Origin: Chthoniobacteraceae bacterium
GTDB taxonomy: Bacteria > Verrucomicrobiota > Verrucomicrobiia > Chthoniobacterales > Chthoniobacteraceae
Length of the DNA stretch: 42,898 nucleotides
NCBI GenBank assembly: GCA_947479475.1
Contig: CANJZW010000035.1
Location: forward strand, 1 to 42,898
Direction of reading: 5' to 3'
Shown: one piece after another, positions 1-8,089 of the stretch
Layout: each line of letters opens with the position of its first letter
How positions within the stretch are numbered: position 1 is the first letter of the stretch
Made by a program: the position numbers and the translations under genes
The notes under the pieces: generated by a model
Told to the model about the DNA's origin: nothing
Database searches by the model: none
The model's input: the letters and a program-made list of their open reading frames with translations, nothing else

Positions 1-371
1 CGGATGATCTTCTGGCGATTTTCGAGCGAAGGTATTAGTTCGCCATCGTGAATATCAAGCACCTGCGTCTCCGCGCCGATGAGGGCATCCGCCTTTTTCA
101 CCTCCGCAAGCCGCCGCTGCGCCAGCGGACCACCCGCCGACTGCCAGTGGCCGATGTCGCCATTGGTCACTGACACGAGTTTCACGCGATGACCAAGCTT
201 CACCCACTTCGCCGCTGTGCCTCCGGAAGTGTACTGAGCATCATCAGGGTGCGCGCCGAAGACGATGATGCGTAACTTGCCATCGTCGCCCTCGGCGCGG
301 GCGATGGAAGGGGACATAAGGGTGAGCGACACGAGCGCGGTGGCGTAGCGGAGGAGTGAACTGAGTTTCAT
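1..371 (-). CDS. PIG-L/LmbE-family deacetylase, secreted (3' end cut off by window edge)
   Basis: The first 123 codons are present and the frame runs off the left edge. A signal peptide beginning MKLSSLLRYATALV is followed by the family signature GAHPDD, which supplies the zinc-binding His-Asp-Asp of PIG-L/LmbE N-acetylglucosaminyl deacetylases, and then by VTNGDIGHW. Family members remove N-acetyl groups from GlcNAc-like sugars or related substrates. The export signal suggests periplasmic or extracellular glycan processing. It is the last visible gene of a minus-strand operon, 54 bp after the LamG/BNR gene. The start is the ATG at 371, chosen because it opens the signal peptide shared with two upstream genes. 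No Shine-Dalgarno is visible; the shared CA-rich leader takes its place. Confidence 0.88.
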   Translation of the reverse strand, partial: MKLSSLLRYATALVSLTLMSPSIARAEGDDGKLRIIVFGAHPDDAQYTSGGTAAKWVKLGHRVKLVSVTNGDIGHWQSAGGPLAQRRLAEVKKADALIGAETQVLDIHDGELIPSLENRQKII

Positions 372-404
372 AGAGTGTGTTTGGTGGTGGGTAAGGGTGT
401 GTTT
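343..404 (-). repeat. Shared leader/signal-peptide cassette, copy A
   Basis: Copy of a leader that recurs upstream of four genes of this operon. In the mRNA sense it reads CACACCCTTACCCACCACC, then AAACACACTCT, then the start codon and the MKLSSLLRYA codons. It has no Shine-Dalgarno. Copies B (2069-2142), C (3020-3070) and D (4156-4209) match closely. Confidence 0.8.
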
Positions 405-425
405 CCGGGTGAATTGGAAATCCGT

Positions 426-2096
426 TTATGGGTTGATCCGCTCCACATCGACATACAGCGCACGGAGATTCGGCGCGTCGTGGATGTAGAGCAGGCGGCC
501 GGGGCTCACTTCGCGGATGGCGGTGTAGTTGAAGCCGCCGGAGTCGGTGAGGACGGTGTGATGCATCCAGGTTTTGCCGTGGTCGATGCTGAACATGAGG
601 TTCGAACCGGGGCGGCCGTAGCTGCAGGCCAGCACGCCGTTGCTCATCAACACGATGTCCGGGGCCACGCTGCCCACTTCCAGGGTCACCGGCGAACCCC
701 AGGTCTTCCCGCCATCGTGCGACCAGATCTGTTCGAGCGGCAGAAACGAACGGTTGCGCAGGATCGCCGTCATTTCCGTATCGGACAGGCGCTCCACGGC
801 CGGTTCCTGCCGCCTGACAGCGAGGGTGGAAAAGTGCGTCCAGGTCAGACCCTGGTCCTTCGATTGCATAATCATTGGGGCCGATCCGTAAACGACTGCG
901 AGCAGGTGTCCGTCCGCGCCATTGAAGATGTGGCGATCGAAACTCAGCAGACTGACGTTTCCAGGCGCCCGGATGAGGTTCTCCGTCATCGTGAAGGTTC
1001 CCGACTTTTCGTCGAAGCGGTGGGTTATCCCGATGAAGACCCCTTTTTCGCGGTCGTATCTTGCGGTCCAGCGGGAGACTCCCATGATGGTGCCATCGGG
1101 GAGGCGGGTCATCGGCAGGGGGGCGAACGTTTTATACTGCATGTCCTTCACCGGCACCCAAGTTTTGCCCGCATCGGTGGACTTCAGTACACCATACGGC
1201 TCCATCAAGGCGTCGGGTCCCTGGGCGACGCTGATCATGAAGACTCCCTGGCCGACATCGTAGAGATAGGGCCGAGTGGGCGGAATGGGCTTGCCGGGCT
1301 TGGCTTCGGGAGCGGCGATGCCGATCTCGGGATCGACGTTGCGCTGCGGTTCGCGCGGCGGCGGCGGGCGCGTGTCCCAACCGGGTGGCGGCGGGATTTC
1401 CCACGGCTGACTGACTGTGATGCGCAGCTTCGGCTGTGGGGGGGCCTGGGCCTTGCGTACGCCGAGCCTAAACGACTGCCAAAACGCTCCCCCTTTTAAT
1501 CCGGGCGAAGTGGAGCCGAACTGCACATAGGCTTCGCCATCTTTGGCGGTTTTCCAAAAAGCACCTTCGCCACGGATCTTTTCCACGCCATCCACGGAAA
1601 TGCTCATGTCATTGCCGCGAATGACGAGGCGATAGGTGTGAAAGTCGGGGCTCGGATCGATCAACGCCACCCGATCGTGCCAATTCCCTATACGCTCGGG
1701 GTCTAGAAGCAGTCCTTCCTGATGCTGCCCGTCGCACACGAGCACGCCGACCGGCGCGCCTTGCTGGGCGGGCCATAGGGACTTGCCCGATCCTCCCGAC
1801 CCCGTCACGAACTCCACACGCACCGTAGTTTCGACGACAATCTCAGTGCCAGGTTGCGGCTTCCATGTGGCGCGAAAAGCACAATCAGCCGTCGCCGAAT
1901 CATCCACGAGATGCAGCCCGCCATTCGCCAGCGTAGCTTGCTTCGCAAGCTCGCCGACAGCCTTCCATCCCTGCTCCTGCGGCAGTGATTTCCCATCGTA
2001 TTGAACAAGCCAGGTGATGGGTTCTTCGGCGGCGTGGAGTTGGCCGAGCGGGGCGAGGAGCGCGGTGACGTAGCGTAGGAGTGAACAGAGTTTCAT
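426..2096 (-). CDS. Secreted LamG-like plus BNR-repeat (sialidase-fold) protein
   Basis: 556 residues. The signal peptide MKLCSLLRYVTALLAPL is cut near LHAAEEP. Residues of about 25-220 look like a concanavalin A/LamG-type jelly roll (GNDMSISVDGVEK, then FGSTSPGLKGG), as in DUF1080-like glycan-binding domains. After a proline-rich linker (PPPPGWDTRPPPP), a six-bladed BNR propeller carries Asp-boxes STDAGKTW, SKDQGLTW, SHDGGKTW and SIDHGKTW. I do not see the FRIP-type motif of true sialidases, so the substrate is open. It could be a sialidase, another exo-glycosidase or a lectin-like propeller. The ATG at 2096 was chosen over an upstream in-frame extension because it begins the shared MKL(S/C)SLLRY signal peptide. 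It sits between the alpha/beta hydrolase and PIG-L genes of the operon. Confidence 0.82.
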   Translation of the reverse strand: MKLCSLLRYVTALLAPLGQLHAAEEPITWLVQYDGKSLPQEQGWKAVGELAKQATLANGGLHLVDDSATADCAFRATWKPQPGTEIVVETTVRVEFVTGSGGSGKSLWPAQQGAPVGVLVCDGQHQEGLLLDPERIGNWHDRVALIDPSPDFHTYRLVIRGNDMSISVDGVEKIRGEGAFWKTAKDGEAYVQFGSTSPGLKGGAFWQSFRLGVRKAQAPPQPKLRITVSQPWEIPPPPGWDTRPPPPREPQRNVDPEIGIAAPEAKPGKPIPPTRPYLYDVGQGVFMISVAQGPDALMEPYGVLKSTDAGKTWVPVKDMQYKTFAPLPMTRLPDGTIMGVSRWTARYDREKGVFIGITHRFDEKSGTFTMTENLIRAPGNVSLLSFDRHIFNGADGHLLAVVYGSAPMIMQSKDQGLTWTHFSTLAVRRQEPAVERLSDTEMTAILRNRSFLPLEQIWSHDGGKTWGSPVTLEVGSVAPDIVLMSNGVLACSYGRPGSNLMFSIDHGKTWMHHTVLTDSGGFNYTAIREVSPGRLLYIHDAPNLRALYVDVERINP

Positions 2097-2142
2097 GGGG
2101 GATGTTTGGTGGTGGGTGAGGGCGTGCTTCATGGCTAAACAT
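2069..2142 (-). repeat. Shared leader/signal-peptide cassette, copy B
   Basis: Second copy, spanning the start of the LamG/BNR gene. It includes CACCCACCACCAAAC before the ATG and the MKLCSLLRY codons after it. Similarity to copy D continues further upstream, through the GATGTTTAGCCATG-like stretch near 2142. Confidence 0.78.
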
Positions 2143-2201
2143 CGCCTGGCCTCTGATCGAGTTCCTTGCATCGCAGGATATCTCGGAAGCGGTGCGGGGA
2201 A

Positions 2202-3047
2202 CTATTGCGGGGGGGCCTTTTGTTCCTGGGTTAGAAAGTCCGCGAGCTGCTGTTGAAAGGTCTGCGCGATCTCATCGCGGTGAGTTTCCCCGACGACTTC
2301 ACGCAACGTGACCTCGCAACCCTTCTTCCTGAGCAGAGCAGCGAAGTCGCGGCTGTGATGCAGTGGCACGATAGGGTCTTTGTCGCCGTGCAGAAGGAAG
2401 ATAGCCGTGGTCTTGAATGCCTCGGGATGCTGAATCGGGGAGATGTCTCGCAGTGCCGCCTCACGATTCTTGGGCGTGATTGCGTGCGCGCCCTCAACGC
2501 CTGGCCGGTAGCGCGGCATTTCCTCCAGCCACTGAGTGAAGTCGGTCATTGGGAAGATGGCGACGAGTGACTTGATCGTATTCGGTCGGCGCATGGTGTA
2601 AATGAGGCTGCTACCGCCCCCCATACTGGTTCCAAACAAATGCACGCGAGTCGGGTCCACGTTCTCATGCTGGACCATATCGGCGATAACGGCGTCTACC
2701 TGCTTGCATGCAGCGTCGTTCATCCAAGGCAACGGACCCAGCGTCGGCACGACCAGCCAACATCCCCGAGCAGCCAGCAGTCGGCGAAGGTCATCATAAG
2801 GAGGCCGTCCGATGTTGTAGGTCCCCGGCTTGCTCGATCCACCGGTGCCGTAGAAATGAATGACGAGACCTGCCTTGCCTGAGGGCACGGGGTTTGGTGG
2901 ATAGACGGAACAGAGGATGTGGGCGCCGCCATCCAGAGCTGGCACTTTGCGAATCACGGGTTCAGCTGCCCGGTCATCGGCCGCTGAGGCCGAAAACGCG
3001 AACAACAGGAGCACGCTGGCGTAGCGTAGGAGTGAACTGAGTTTCAT
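2202..3047 (-). CDS. Secreted alpha/beta hydrolase (prolyl-oligopeptidase/dienelactone-hydrolase type esterase)
   Basis: 281 residues with an N-terminal signal peptide (MKLSSLLRYASVLLLFAFSA). The nucleophile elbow is HLFGTSMGGGSS (G-x-S-x-G), the acid is in LLHGDKDPIVP and the histidine in VGETHRDE, giving a complete Ser-Asp-His triad. The oxyanion-side HFYGTGG is also present. The fold matches secreted esterases and peptidase-like hydrolases that often sit in polysaccharide-utilisation loci as carbohydrate esterases. The substrate cannot be read from the sequence. The ATG at 3047 is selected because it starts the shared signal peptide; a longer frame upstream lacks export features. It lies 43 bp downstream of the BNR gene ending at 3091, in the same operon. 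Confidence 0.85.
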   Translation of the reverse strand: MKLSSLLRYASVLLLFAFSASAADDRAAEPVIRKVPALDGGAHILCSVYPPNPVPSGKAGLVIHFYGTGGSSKPGTYNIGRPPYDDLRRLLAARGCWLVVPTLGPLPWMNDAACKQVDAVIADMVQHENVDPTRVHLFGTSMGGGSSLIYTMRRPNTIKSLVAIFPMTDFTQWLEEMPRYRPGVEGAHAITPKNREAALRDISPIQHPEAFKTTAIFLLHGDKDPIVPLHHSRDFAALLRKKGCEVTLREVVGETHRDEIAQTFQQQLADFLTQEQKAPPQ

Positions 3048-3070
3048 GGAGTGAGGGTTGGTGGTGGGTG
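3020..3070 (-). repeat. Shared leader/signal-peptide cassette, copy C
   Basis: Third copy, spanning the start of the alpha/beta hydrolase gene. It has CCACCCACCACCAACCC before the ATG and the same MKLSSLLRYA codons after it. It is shorter on the 5' side than copies A, B and D. Confidence 0.78.
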
Positions 3071-3090
3071 GTTTAAATGGCAACTCCGGT

Positions 3091-4161
3091 TTACTTGACG
3101 GGTGTGGCAATGCGGATTCGCGCTGAGTGAATGTCTCCAAACAGCTCGCCGGTTGCGCTTTTGATCTGCGCCCAAATGGCGATGAGCGTGCCATCGGCGA
3201 GTTCACTCAGTGTGGGATAGCAGATAGACCAACCACCAACTTTTGCGGGTCGATCCGCGAGCAGCGTTGGCTCACTCCAGGTCACGCCTTCGTCGTGGGA
3301 CGTGCGCATGATCAACGGAAAACGCAGTGGCGTGGGACCTGGGTTGTATGTGAGAACGAGCGTGCCATCGCGTGTGCATAGCAAGTGCGAGGCGCTTGAT
3401 GTGGAGGTGAGACCTGTCTTCTCCGGCGCGCTCCAGGTTTCCCCTTTGTCGGCGCTGATGGAGCGCCAGAGCAGGCCGTCCTTCGTGCGCAGCATCATGT
3501 GAATCTTGCCGGACTTCGTCTCGGCGATAGTCGGTTCGCCGCCCTGGCCTTCCGGATTGGCCACCGCGCCGAAACGCGTCCACGTCTTGCCGCCATCGCG
3601 CGATTTCATCACGCCTCCGGCCTTTGTGCCTCGTGTGTGCAGCGGCACGAGCAGCTCGCCCGTAGACAACTGAATGCCATTCGAGCGTGTCGTGTGATTG
3701 GGTTGGTTGATCTTTACCGGCTCGGTCCAGGTCTTAGCCGAGTCACTGCTGCGGCGGAAATAGATGTCGATCTGCGGATCAAAGAAGGAGAAGAACAAGA
3801 AGGTTTCCTTCCCTGCGATGAACAGCATGGGATCAAAGTCAGCCTTGCCCGCGATGTCCTGCAAGACAGTCGCCGCGCCCCAGGTGCGGCCTTGGTCCAT
3901 TGAAAATGCCTGCATGATGCGCTGCGATTCCGCGCCCTCCGCTGGCGACGAAAACCACGCGGTCATTAACCTCCCATCCGGCAGCATCGCGATGCTCGGC
4001 CCTAGATTGTATCCCGAAGTATTCGCCGGGTCCTTTGGGTCGGTGCTCGTGTGGCTGAAGACGACTGTGCGGCCGGTGATCTGGATGGAAGACGTTTCAG
4101 CGTAGATCGCCGCGAGTGGCGGGATTAGTAGGGCGGCGATTAGTTGGAGGGTCCGTTTCAT
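3091..4161 (-). CDS. Secreted BNR-repeat (sialidase-fold) protein
   Basis: 356 residues. The signal peptide MKRTLQLIAALLIPPLAAIYA is followed by a propeller of the sialidase/neuraminidase superfamily. The Asp-box series is SMDQGRTW, SSDSAKTW (degenerate), SRDGGKTW, SADKGETW and SHDEGVTW. The length suits a single catalytic propeller. The expected FRIP near the N-terminus is replaced by SIAMLPDGRLMTAW, so true sialidase activity is uncertain. The family includes exo-alpha-sialidases and related exo-glycosidases acting on host or algal glycans. The start at 4161 is preceded by leader copy D. It is 38 bp downstream of the TPR gene in the same operon. Confidence 0.85.
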   Translation of the reverse strand: MKRTLQLIAALLIPPLAAIYAETSSIQITGRTVVFSHTSTDPKDPANTSGYNLGPSIAMLPDGRLMTAWFSSPAEGAESQRIMQAFSMDQGRTWGAATVLQDIAGKADFDPMLFIAGKETFLFFSFFDPQIDIYFRRSSDSAKTWTEPVKINQPNHTTRSNGIQLSTGELLVPLHTRGTKAGGVMKSRDGGKTWTRFGAVANPEGQGGEPTIAETKSGKIHMMLRTKDGLLWRSISADKGETWSAPEKTGLTSTSSASHLLCTRDGTLVLTYNPGPTPLRFPLIMRTSHDEGVTWSEPTLLADRPAKVGGWSICYPTLSELADGTLIAIWAQIKSATGELFGDIHSARIRIATPVK

Positions 4162-4209
4162 GGAGTGTATTTGGTGGTGGGTGAGGGTGTGTTTCTTGGC
4201 TAGAAATCC
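4156..4209 (-). repeat. Shared leader cassette, copy D
   Basis: Fourth copy of the CA-rich leader (CACACCCTCACCCACCACC, then AAATACACTCC before the ATG). Here it is attached to a different signal peptide (MKRTLQLI). It reaches back into the last codons of the preceding TPR gene, showing that the repeated unit is the leader itself and not only the signal-peptide codons. Confidence 0.75.
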
Positions 4210-5078
4210 TCGGCCATCTGATCAAGTTCCTTGTTGATGCGATCCTTCCATGGGTCTGGAATGCCGCTTTGGAGCAGCGTATCGAAGGTCTCGACAGCTT
4301 TGATTTTCTTGCCGGCGGCGAGGAGGGCACGGGCGGAGGCTTCAAGGAGCTGGCCTCTGGCGTTGGTGTTGTCCACCTTGGAGAAATCCATGCCTTCAAA
4401 CAGCTTCACGGCTTCCTTCGGCCGTTGAGTCTGAATGAACAGGCGTGACAGTGCCATTACGCTCGTGTTGCGCCAGGCATAATAGGCGGGAGAGATGTCG
4501 AGCGCCTGGCGAAACATTTCCTCGGCTTTGCGGGTGTCGCCTTGCTTTAGGTAAAGCTGCGCTGCATCCGTGGCTGCATTGCCCCGCACGATGGCCTCCG
4601 CTCCGGGCGATGTGATCGCTTTTAAGCGGTGCTCTTGTGCGGAAGCGTCATCACCGCGGAGGCGGTAGATATCGGCGAGGATCCCATGGGCGCTGCCGCG
4701 ACATCGCGCAGGCCATTCGTCGATCTTTTTGTCACGCACTCGCGCGAGGGCTTCGTCGTTGCGCTTGAAGTCTGCCAACACGCGGAGGTTGGCATAGTCA
4801 CGCCTCGCGGGGTCCTTCACTTTGTCCGAGAGTGCCAGGGCGCGATCCGCGTTCTTCAAAGAACCGGATGCGATCTCGATGGCGATTTCAAGGTAGTGAA
4901 AGTTCTCGTCAGCGTCCGCGGTGTGAGCGGCCATGGCTTCGAGTTTTTGAATGGCTTCATTGAAGCGCTTCTCGGAGCGCAGCAGCTTCACCGCGTTTAA
5001 TTGCGTGTAGTCGAGCGCCGAGGCTGTTCCGAGCTGAGCGAGGAACACCATGGTGGCGATGGTGGCGATGCGGTTCAT
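4200..5078 (-). CDS. Secreted TPR-repeat protein
   Basis: 292 residues with signal peptide MNRIATIATMVFLAQLGTASA. The remainder is helical and TPR-like: EKRFNEAIQKLEAMAAHT, AEEMFRQALDISPAYYAW, RPKEAVKLFEGMDFS and KKIKAVETFDTLLQ. Such proteins act as periplasmic scaffolds; no catalytic motif is visible. The start at 5078 is chosen for its signal peptide and lies 10 bp downstream of the DUF4838 stop. An alternative start 45 bp upstream would overlap that gene. The tight spacing indicates co-transcription with the DUF4838 and BNR genes. Confidence 0.8.
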   Translation of the reverse strand: MNRIATIATMVFLAQLGTASALDYTQLNAVKLLRSEKRFNEAIQKLEAMAAHTADADENFHYLEIAIEIASGSLKNADRALALSDKVKDPARRDYANLRVLADFKRNDEALARVRDKKIDEWPARCRGSAHGILADIYRLRGDDASAQEHRLKAITSPGAEAIVRGNAATDAAQLYLKQGDTRKAEEMFRQALDISPAYYAWRNTSVMALSRLFIQTQRPKEAVKLFEGMDFSKVDNTNARGQLLEASARALLAAGKKIKAVETFDTLLQSGIPDPWKDRINKELDQMAEDF

Positions 5079-5088
5079 CTGGGAGCGC

Positions 5089-7737
5089 TTATTTGAAAGT
5101 TGCTTTGCCGAAGGATGCATCACCGGGAATGCGAGACGGGTTTAGTTTGCCAGTCCACACGGAGTTTTCCCGTTGGTCCTTCTTGTCCGCACCGTCGATG
5201 AAGTGAACGCGTCCGACATTGAGAAACCACATGTCGCCCTTCTTAGGCGCTGTCACGCGGAGGGTTTCAAAGGGGATCACCGCCATCGATTCCCAGCGGT
5301 TTTTGTCGGGCAGCAGCTTGGTCTCGAAGGTCCAGTTGCCATTCCAACTTTCGTCATTCCAGCCGTAGCGGGGGTGTAGAAAATCCGTAATAAAACCGTG
5401 TTCGGCTTCATTGAAGGATGTCGGTTCGGGTTCATACGCAAAGTAGAAGTAGCGGCTGCGGTCCCCTAAGGGTGAAACATTTACGACGATGCTTTCCTGA
5501 AGCCATAATTCGGCGTCGTGTCCACGCGCCACGAACTTCATCCTTGCCTCAGGCTGCTCACCGCTGACGCGCACATAAAGATGGCTCTCGTCACACAGCA
5601 CGCGGAAGGTCGTCTGCGCTTGCAGGGGTGGCGCGGAGGCTTCCACGGGGCCGAGCGTGTGCTCGTCGGTGCTTTTCCAAAGCGGCGAGTCCAGAGCCAA
5701 TGGCCCGGACACTTTAGCGATCTCCAGCGACTTGGTTTGCTGCGAGAGTTGCGCTGGATTGGCCCGCATCTTCGCGATGTCCCAGTTAAACGGAGCGCGG
5801 TCTAGATAACGACCGGCGTATTTGACGCCAGTTTCGTCGAGATAAGGGTAGGCTGGATTCTTCTTCTTTGGATATTTGTCGTCGCCATTGACGACTTTCG
5901 CGACAAAGGCGTTTCGAGCGTCCACGGCATCGAGCAGTTGGTTGAGCGAATACGCATCATTCATCGCCTGATGATTGCGGTAGGAATGGATCACCAGCGC
6001 GAGGTGTTTTAGGAAATCAAACTCATAGCGCACAATGTCCAGACGCCCCTTCACATCGGGGAGAACGGCGTTTTTTTCTGCGTTGCTCAAATTTTCCTCC
6101 AACGAGTTTACGATGTCCGGAGGGTAGAGCGTGCCCAAGGCAAAGAGGGGATCGCGTCCCGATTGATAGGCATACAACGCAATCACTCCCCAGAGTTCCG
6201 CACGCTTCTGGAGGTTCAGGAAGAAGCGACGCATCGGGTGCTCGGTTTCCCGAAACGCTGCCTGCAAGTATTCGTTGAACAGCTCGTCCCCCGTCTTTGA
6301 AAAGGGATCAATGCCGAGCCGCACATAAGCATAAATGTTCGGACCTTCGAGTCCCCATTGTCCGCTCATTGGGCTGCCATTGACCTGCACCATGTGGACG
6401 TTGTTTGCGACCAGCAGCCGGTTTTGTTCCGCGATCTTGCTGATGGTGTTCAGCGGCGTCAGCCCCACGAGATGGAAGTTACCCCAGTTATAGAGATAGG
6501 CAGAGTAGCCCCCGGGAACTTTAATTCCCTTCCATGCGTCGAAGGACGCGGCGCTGGAGTCCATCATCTCGATGACGGTGTTTTCAGGGAACTCAGTGAA
6601 CGTCTGCGGCGGCCGGACCGTCGGGCTGTAGGAGGCCATCATGAGCTTCTTGCCAGGCCGATCCTTCATGAGACGCAGCGCCATGTCGCGATGCATGATC
6701 CAAAGCTTCTCGCCCCACGCGCGGTCATTGTGAAAGGCGATGCCATCAGCTGGAGTCGTCGTCACTTTGACGCCATAAAGAGCGGCGCATTCCTGACACT
6801 GGCAGGGTCGATAGCCATCGGCCTGACCGATTTCAATGACATCAAAGCCCTCGTCGCAGCGCGCCAACACATGCTTGTAAATGAGTTCACGCACTTCTGG
6901 ATTCGACAGACAAAGCTGGCCTTCTTCGGAATTCACCTTAGGCTGGCGCACGTTGCCCGTGAGAATAAAATACTCGGGATGCGACGTCCCATACTCCTTG
7001 ATCGGCACAGCCGACGGATGTTGATGCCCATAGAGCGACCAGATGCGCGTGAAGCGACGGCAGTGATTCGCCGTGTAGAACAGATCGGTGGAATTACGGA
7101 TGTCGTGCTCTACAAAGTGCGGGCTGCCCTTTGTATTCAAGTCCCGTGGTACATGGATGATCGAGAGCGGCAGGAAGGTCGTGCCGCTTGGGCCGGGAGA
7201 AAGGAAGCGCGCGCCCACAAACCGATATAAAAACTCCGCCGTGCCGAACACCGTTCCCTCAAAGGGCAGCGGTTGCTCCTTGGACTGACTACGTTTGCCT
7301 GCCAGCGTATCCGGCGCGTCATTGCCGATAATGACTACATGACGACCCACGACCCGGTGGACATAGCTCCATCCGCTCAGGCTTGTCGCATCCACCCCAC
7401 TTGCCGCTGCAAACTTCGTCGCCCCCAAGTAAAACCCAGGTCGCGCCGCCTCCGCCTCCGACTCCTTCTTTACCTCCAGCTTGATCCCATTCGCGCTGAA
7501 CGCCGCCTGCAAAAGCTCCGCCGCCCGCCCAACCGAAGCCGCTGCCGCTTCATTCGGCAACAGGTCAGGGACCACGATTTGGTATTTCGATTTCCCCCTG
7601 AATCCCAAGATCAAGTCCTCTTCATCAGAGGTAGCGACCTGAAGGTTCGACGTGACGGGGAACTGTGCTTCGTCGGCCTGCGCAGAAGCGTGTAGCGACA
7701 GGGAGAACAAACTGACGATGGCGAGAAAAGGTTTCAT
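5089..7737 (-). CDS. Secreted DUF4838 protein (glycoside-hydrolase-like) with C-terminal CBM9-like domain
   Basis: 882 residues with signal peptide MKPFLAIVSLFSLSLHASA. Residues of about 60-170 resemble the alpha-glucuronidase N-terminal-like domain (AAELLQAAFSANGIK). The middle is the DUF4838 TIM-barrel-like region, with the family's DGYRPCQCQEC cysteine cluster, MMASYSPTVRPP and EMMDSSAASFDAW. From about 700 to the end, LDSPLWKSTDEHTLGPV, then HLYVRVSG, then PFETLRVTAPKKG, a CBM9-like beta-sandwich is recognisable. DUF4838 proteins are widespread in PVC bacteria and Bacteroidetes polysaccharide loci, without a settled activity. It is the first gene of the six-gene minus-strand operon and probably its defining enzyme. 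The ATG at 7737 is set by the signal peptide; the frame stays open 64 codons further upstream. Confidence 0.85.
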   Translation of the reverse strand: MKPFLAIVSLFSLSLHASAQADEAQFPVTSNLQVATSDEEDLILGFRGKSKYQIVVPDLLPNEAAAASVGRAAELLQAAFSANGIKLEVKKESEAEAARPGFYLGATKFAAASGVDATSLSGWSYVHRVVGRHVVIIGNDAPDTLAGKRSQSKEQPLPFEGTVFGTAEFLYRFVGARFLSPGPSGTTFLPLSIIHVPRDLNTKGSPHFVEHDIRNSTDLFYTANHCRRFTRIWSLYGHQHPSAVPIKEYGTSHPEYFILTGNVRQPKVNSEEGQLCLSNPEVRELIYKHVLARCDEGFDVIEIGQADGYRPCQCQECAALYGVKVTTTPADGIAFHNDRAWGEKLWIMHRDMALRLMKDRPGKKLMMASYSPTVRPPQTFTEFPENTVIEMMDSSAASFDAWKGIKVPGGYSAYLYNWGNFHLVGLTPLNTISKIAEQNRLLVANNVHMVQVNGSPMSGQWGLEGPNIYAYVRLGIDPFSKTGDELFNEYLQAAFRETEHPMRRFFLNLQKRAELWGVIALYAYQSGRDPLFALGTLYPPDIVNSLEENLSNAEKNAVLPDVKGRLDIVRYEFDFLKHLALVIHSYRNHQAMNDAYSLNQLLDAVDARNAFVAKVVNGDDKYPKKKNPAYPYLDETGVKYAGRYLDRAPFNWDIAKMRANPAQLSQQTKSLEIAKVSGPLALDSPLWKSTDEHTLGPVEASAPPLQAQTTFRVLCDESHLYVRVSGEQPEARMKFVARGHDAELWLQESIVVNVSPLGDRSRYFYFAYEPEPTSFNEAEHGFITDFLHPRYGWNDESWNGNWTFETKLLPDKNRWESMAVIPFETLRVTAPKKGDMWFLNVGRVHFIDGADKKDQRENSVWTGKLNPSRIPGDASFGKATFK

Positions 7738-7762
7738 ATCGAAGTGTTCCCGATGATGAATA

Positions 7763-7770
7763 CACCTCCT
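7763..7770 (-). promoter_or_regulatory. Perfect Shine-Dalgarno octamer without a close start codon
   Basis: On the minus strand, AGGAGGTG lies 25 nt upstream of the DUF4838 ATG at 7737. No ATG, GTG or TTG is placed 5-10 nt behind it, which is too far for ordinary initiation unless the intervening RNA folds. It may be a standby site or chance. Confidence 0.35.
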
Positions 7771-8010
7771 AGGCGGTAGCTCGCACCAAGTTCCGCACAC
7801 CATTACCGTAAACGGTTTTACGCTCAGGCTAAAGCCTGTGTGGATGGCAATGGGCCGCTCAAATTTTATTCTGACAGGTTTGGGTATCGCAGAGTTTTTT
7901 CTCCACCTGCCCACTGGAAAGCTTCTCAAAGTCCGGCTCCACCTTCAACACTCGCTTGGCCTGACGCTGGCGATCATCGTCAACTGGACATCTGAAAAGT
8001 CAGTGCCGAT

Positions 8011-8033
8011 TTATGACTTTGATTATGACTTTG
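8011..8033. repeat. Two 12-bp direct repeats upstream of the glycan operon
   Basis: TTATGACTTTGA occurs at 8011-8022 and again, minus its last base, at 8023-8033. The 12-bp spacing puts both copies nearly on one face of the helix, as for a regulator operator. A simple slippage duplication is the alternative. Confidence 0.4.
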
Positions 8034-8071
8034 CCCTGCAAGGCCCCAAGGCAACCTGATTGCCTAACTCC

Positions 8072-8084
8072 CTCTCGCTGAGAG
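8072..8084 (-). terminator. Hairpin behind tRNA-Leu
   Basis: CTCTC and GAGAG flank a 3-nt loop six bases past the tRNA 3' end. A second hairpin (AGGCAA/TTGCCT, 8049-8065) follows. Neither has a clear U-run, so this may be a processing or termination structure; weak support. Confidence 0.3.
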
Positions 8085-8089
8085 AACAG

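Larger units (their letters stand above)
7771..8089. other. Intergenic region upstream of the glycan operon
   Basis: About 320 bp with no credible gene. It should hold the promoter of the minus-strand operon, but I cannot place -35/-10 boxes with confidence. It contains a 12-bp direct repeat (TTATGACTTTGA, twice, 8011-8033) that could be an operator. It also holds two short hairpins (8049-8065 and 8072-8084) just past the tRNA 3' end. Confidence 0.5.

Noticed and set aside
375..1499. Long open frame on the plus strand opposite the LamG/BNR gene
   Set aside because: High-GC antisense shadow. It has no domain, no ribosome site and no signal peptide, while the minus-strand frame has clear Asp-boxes.
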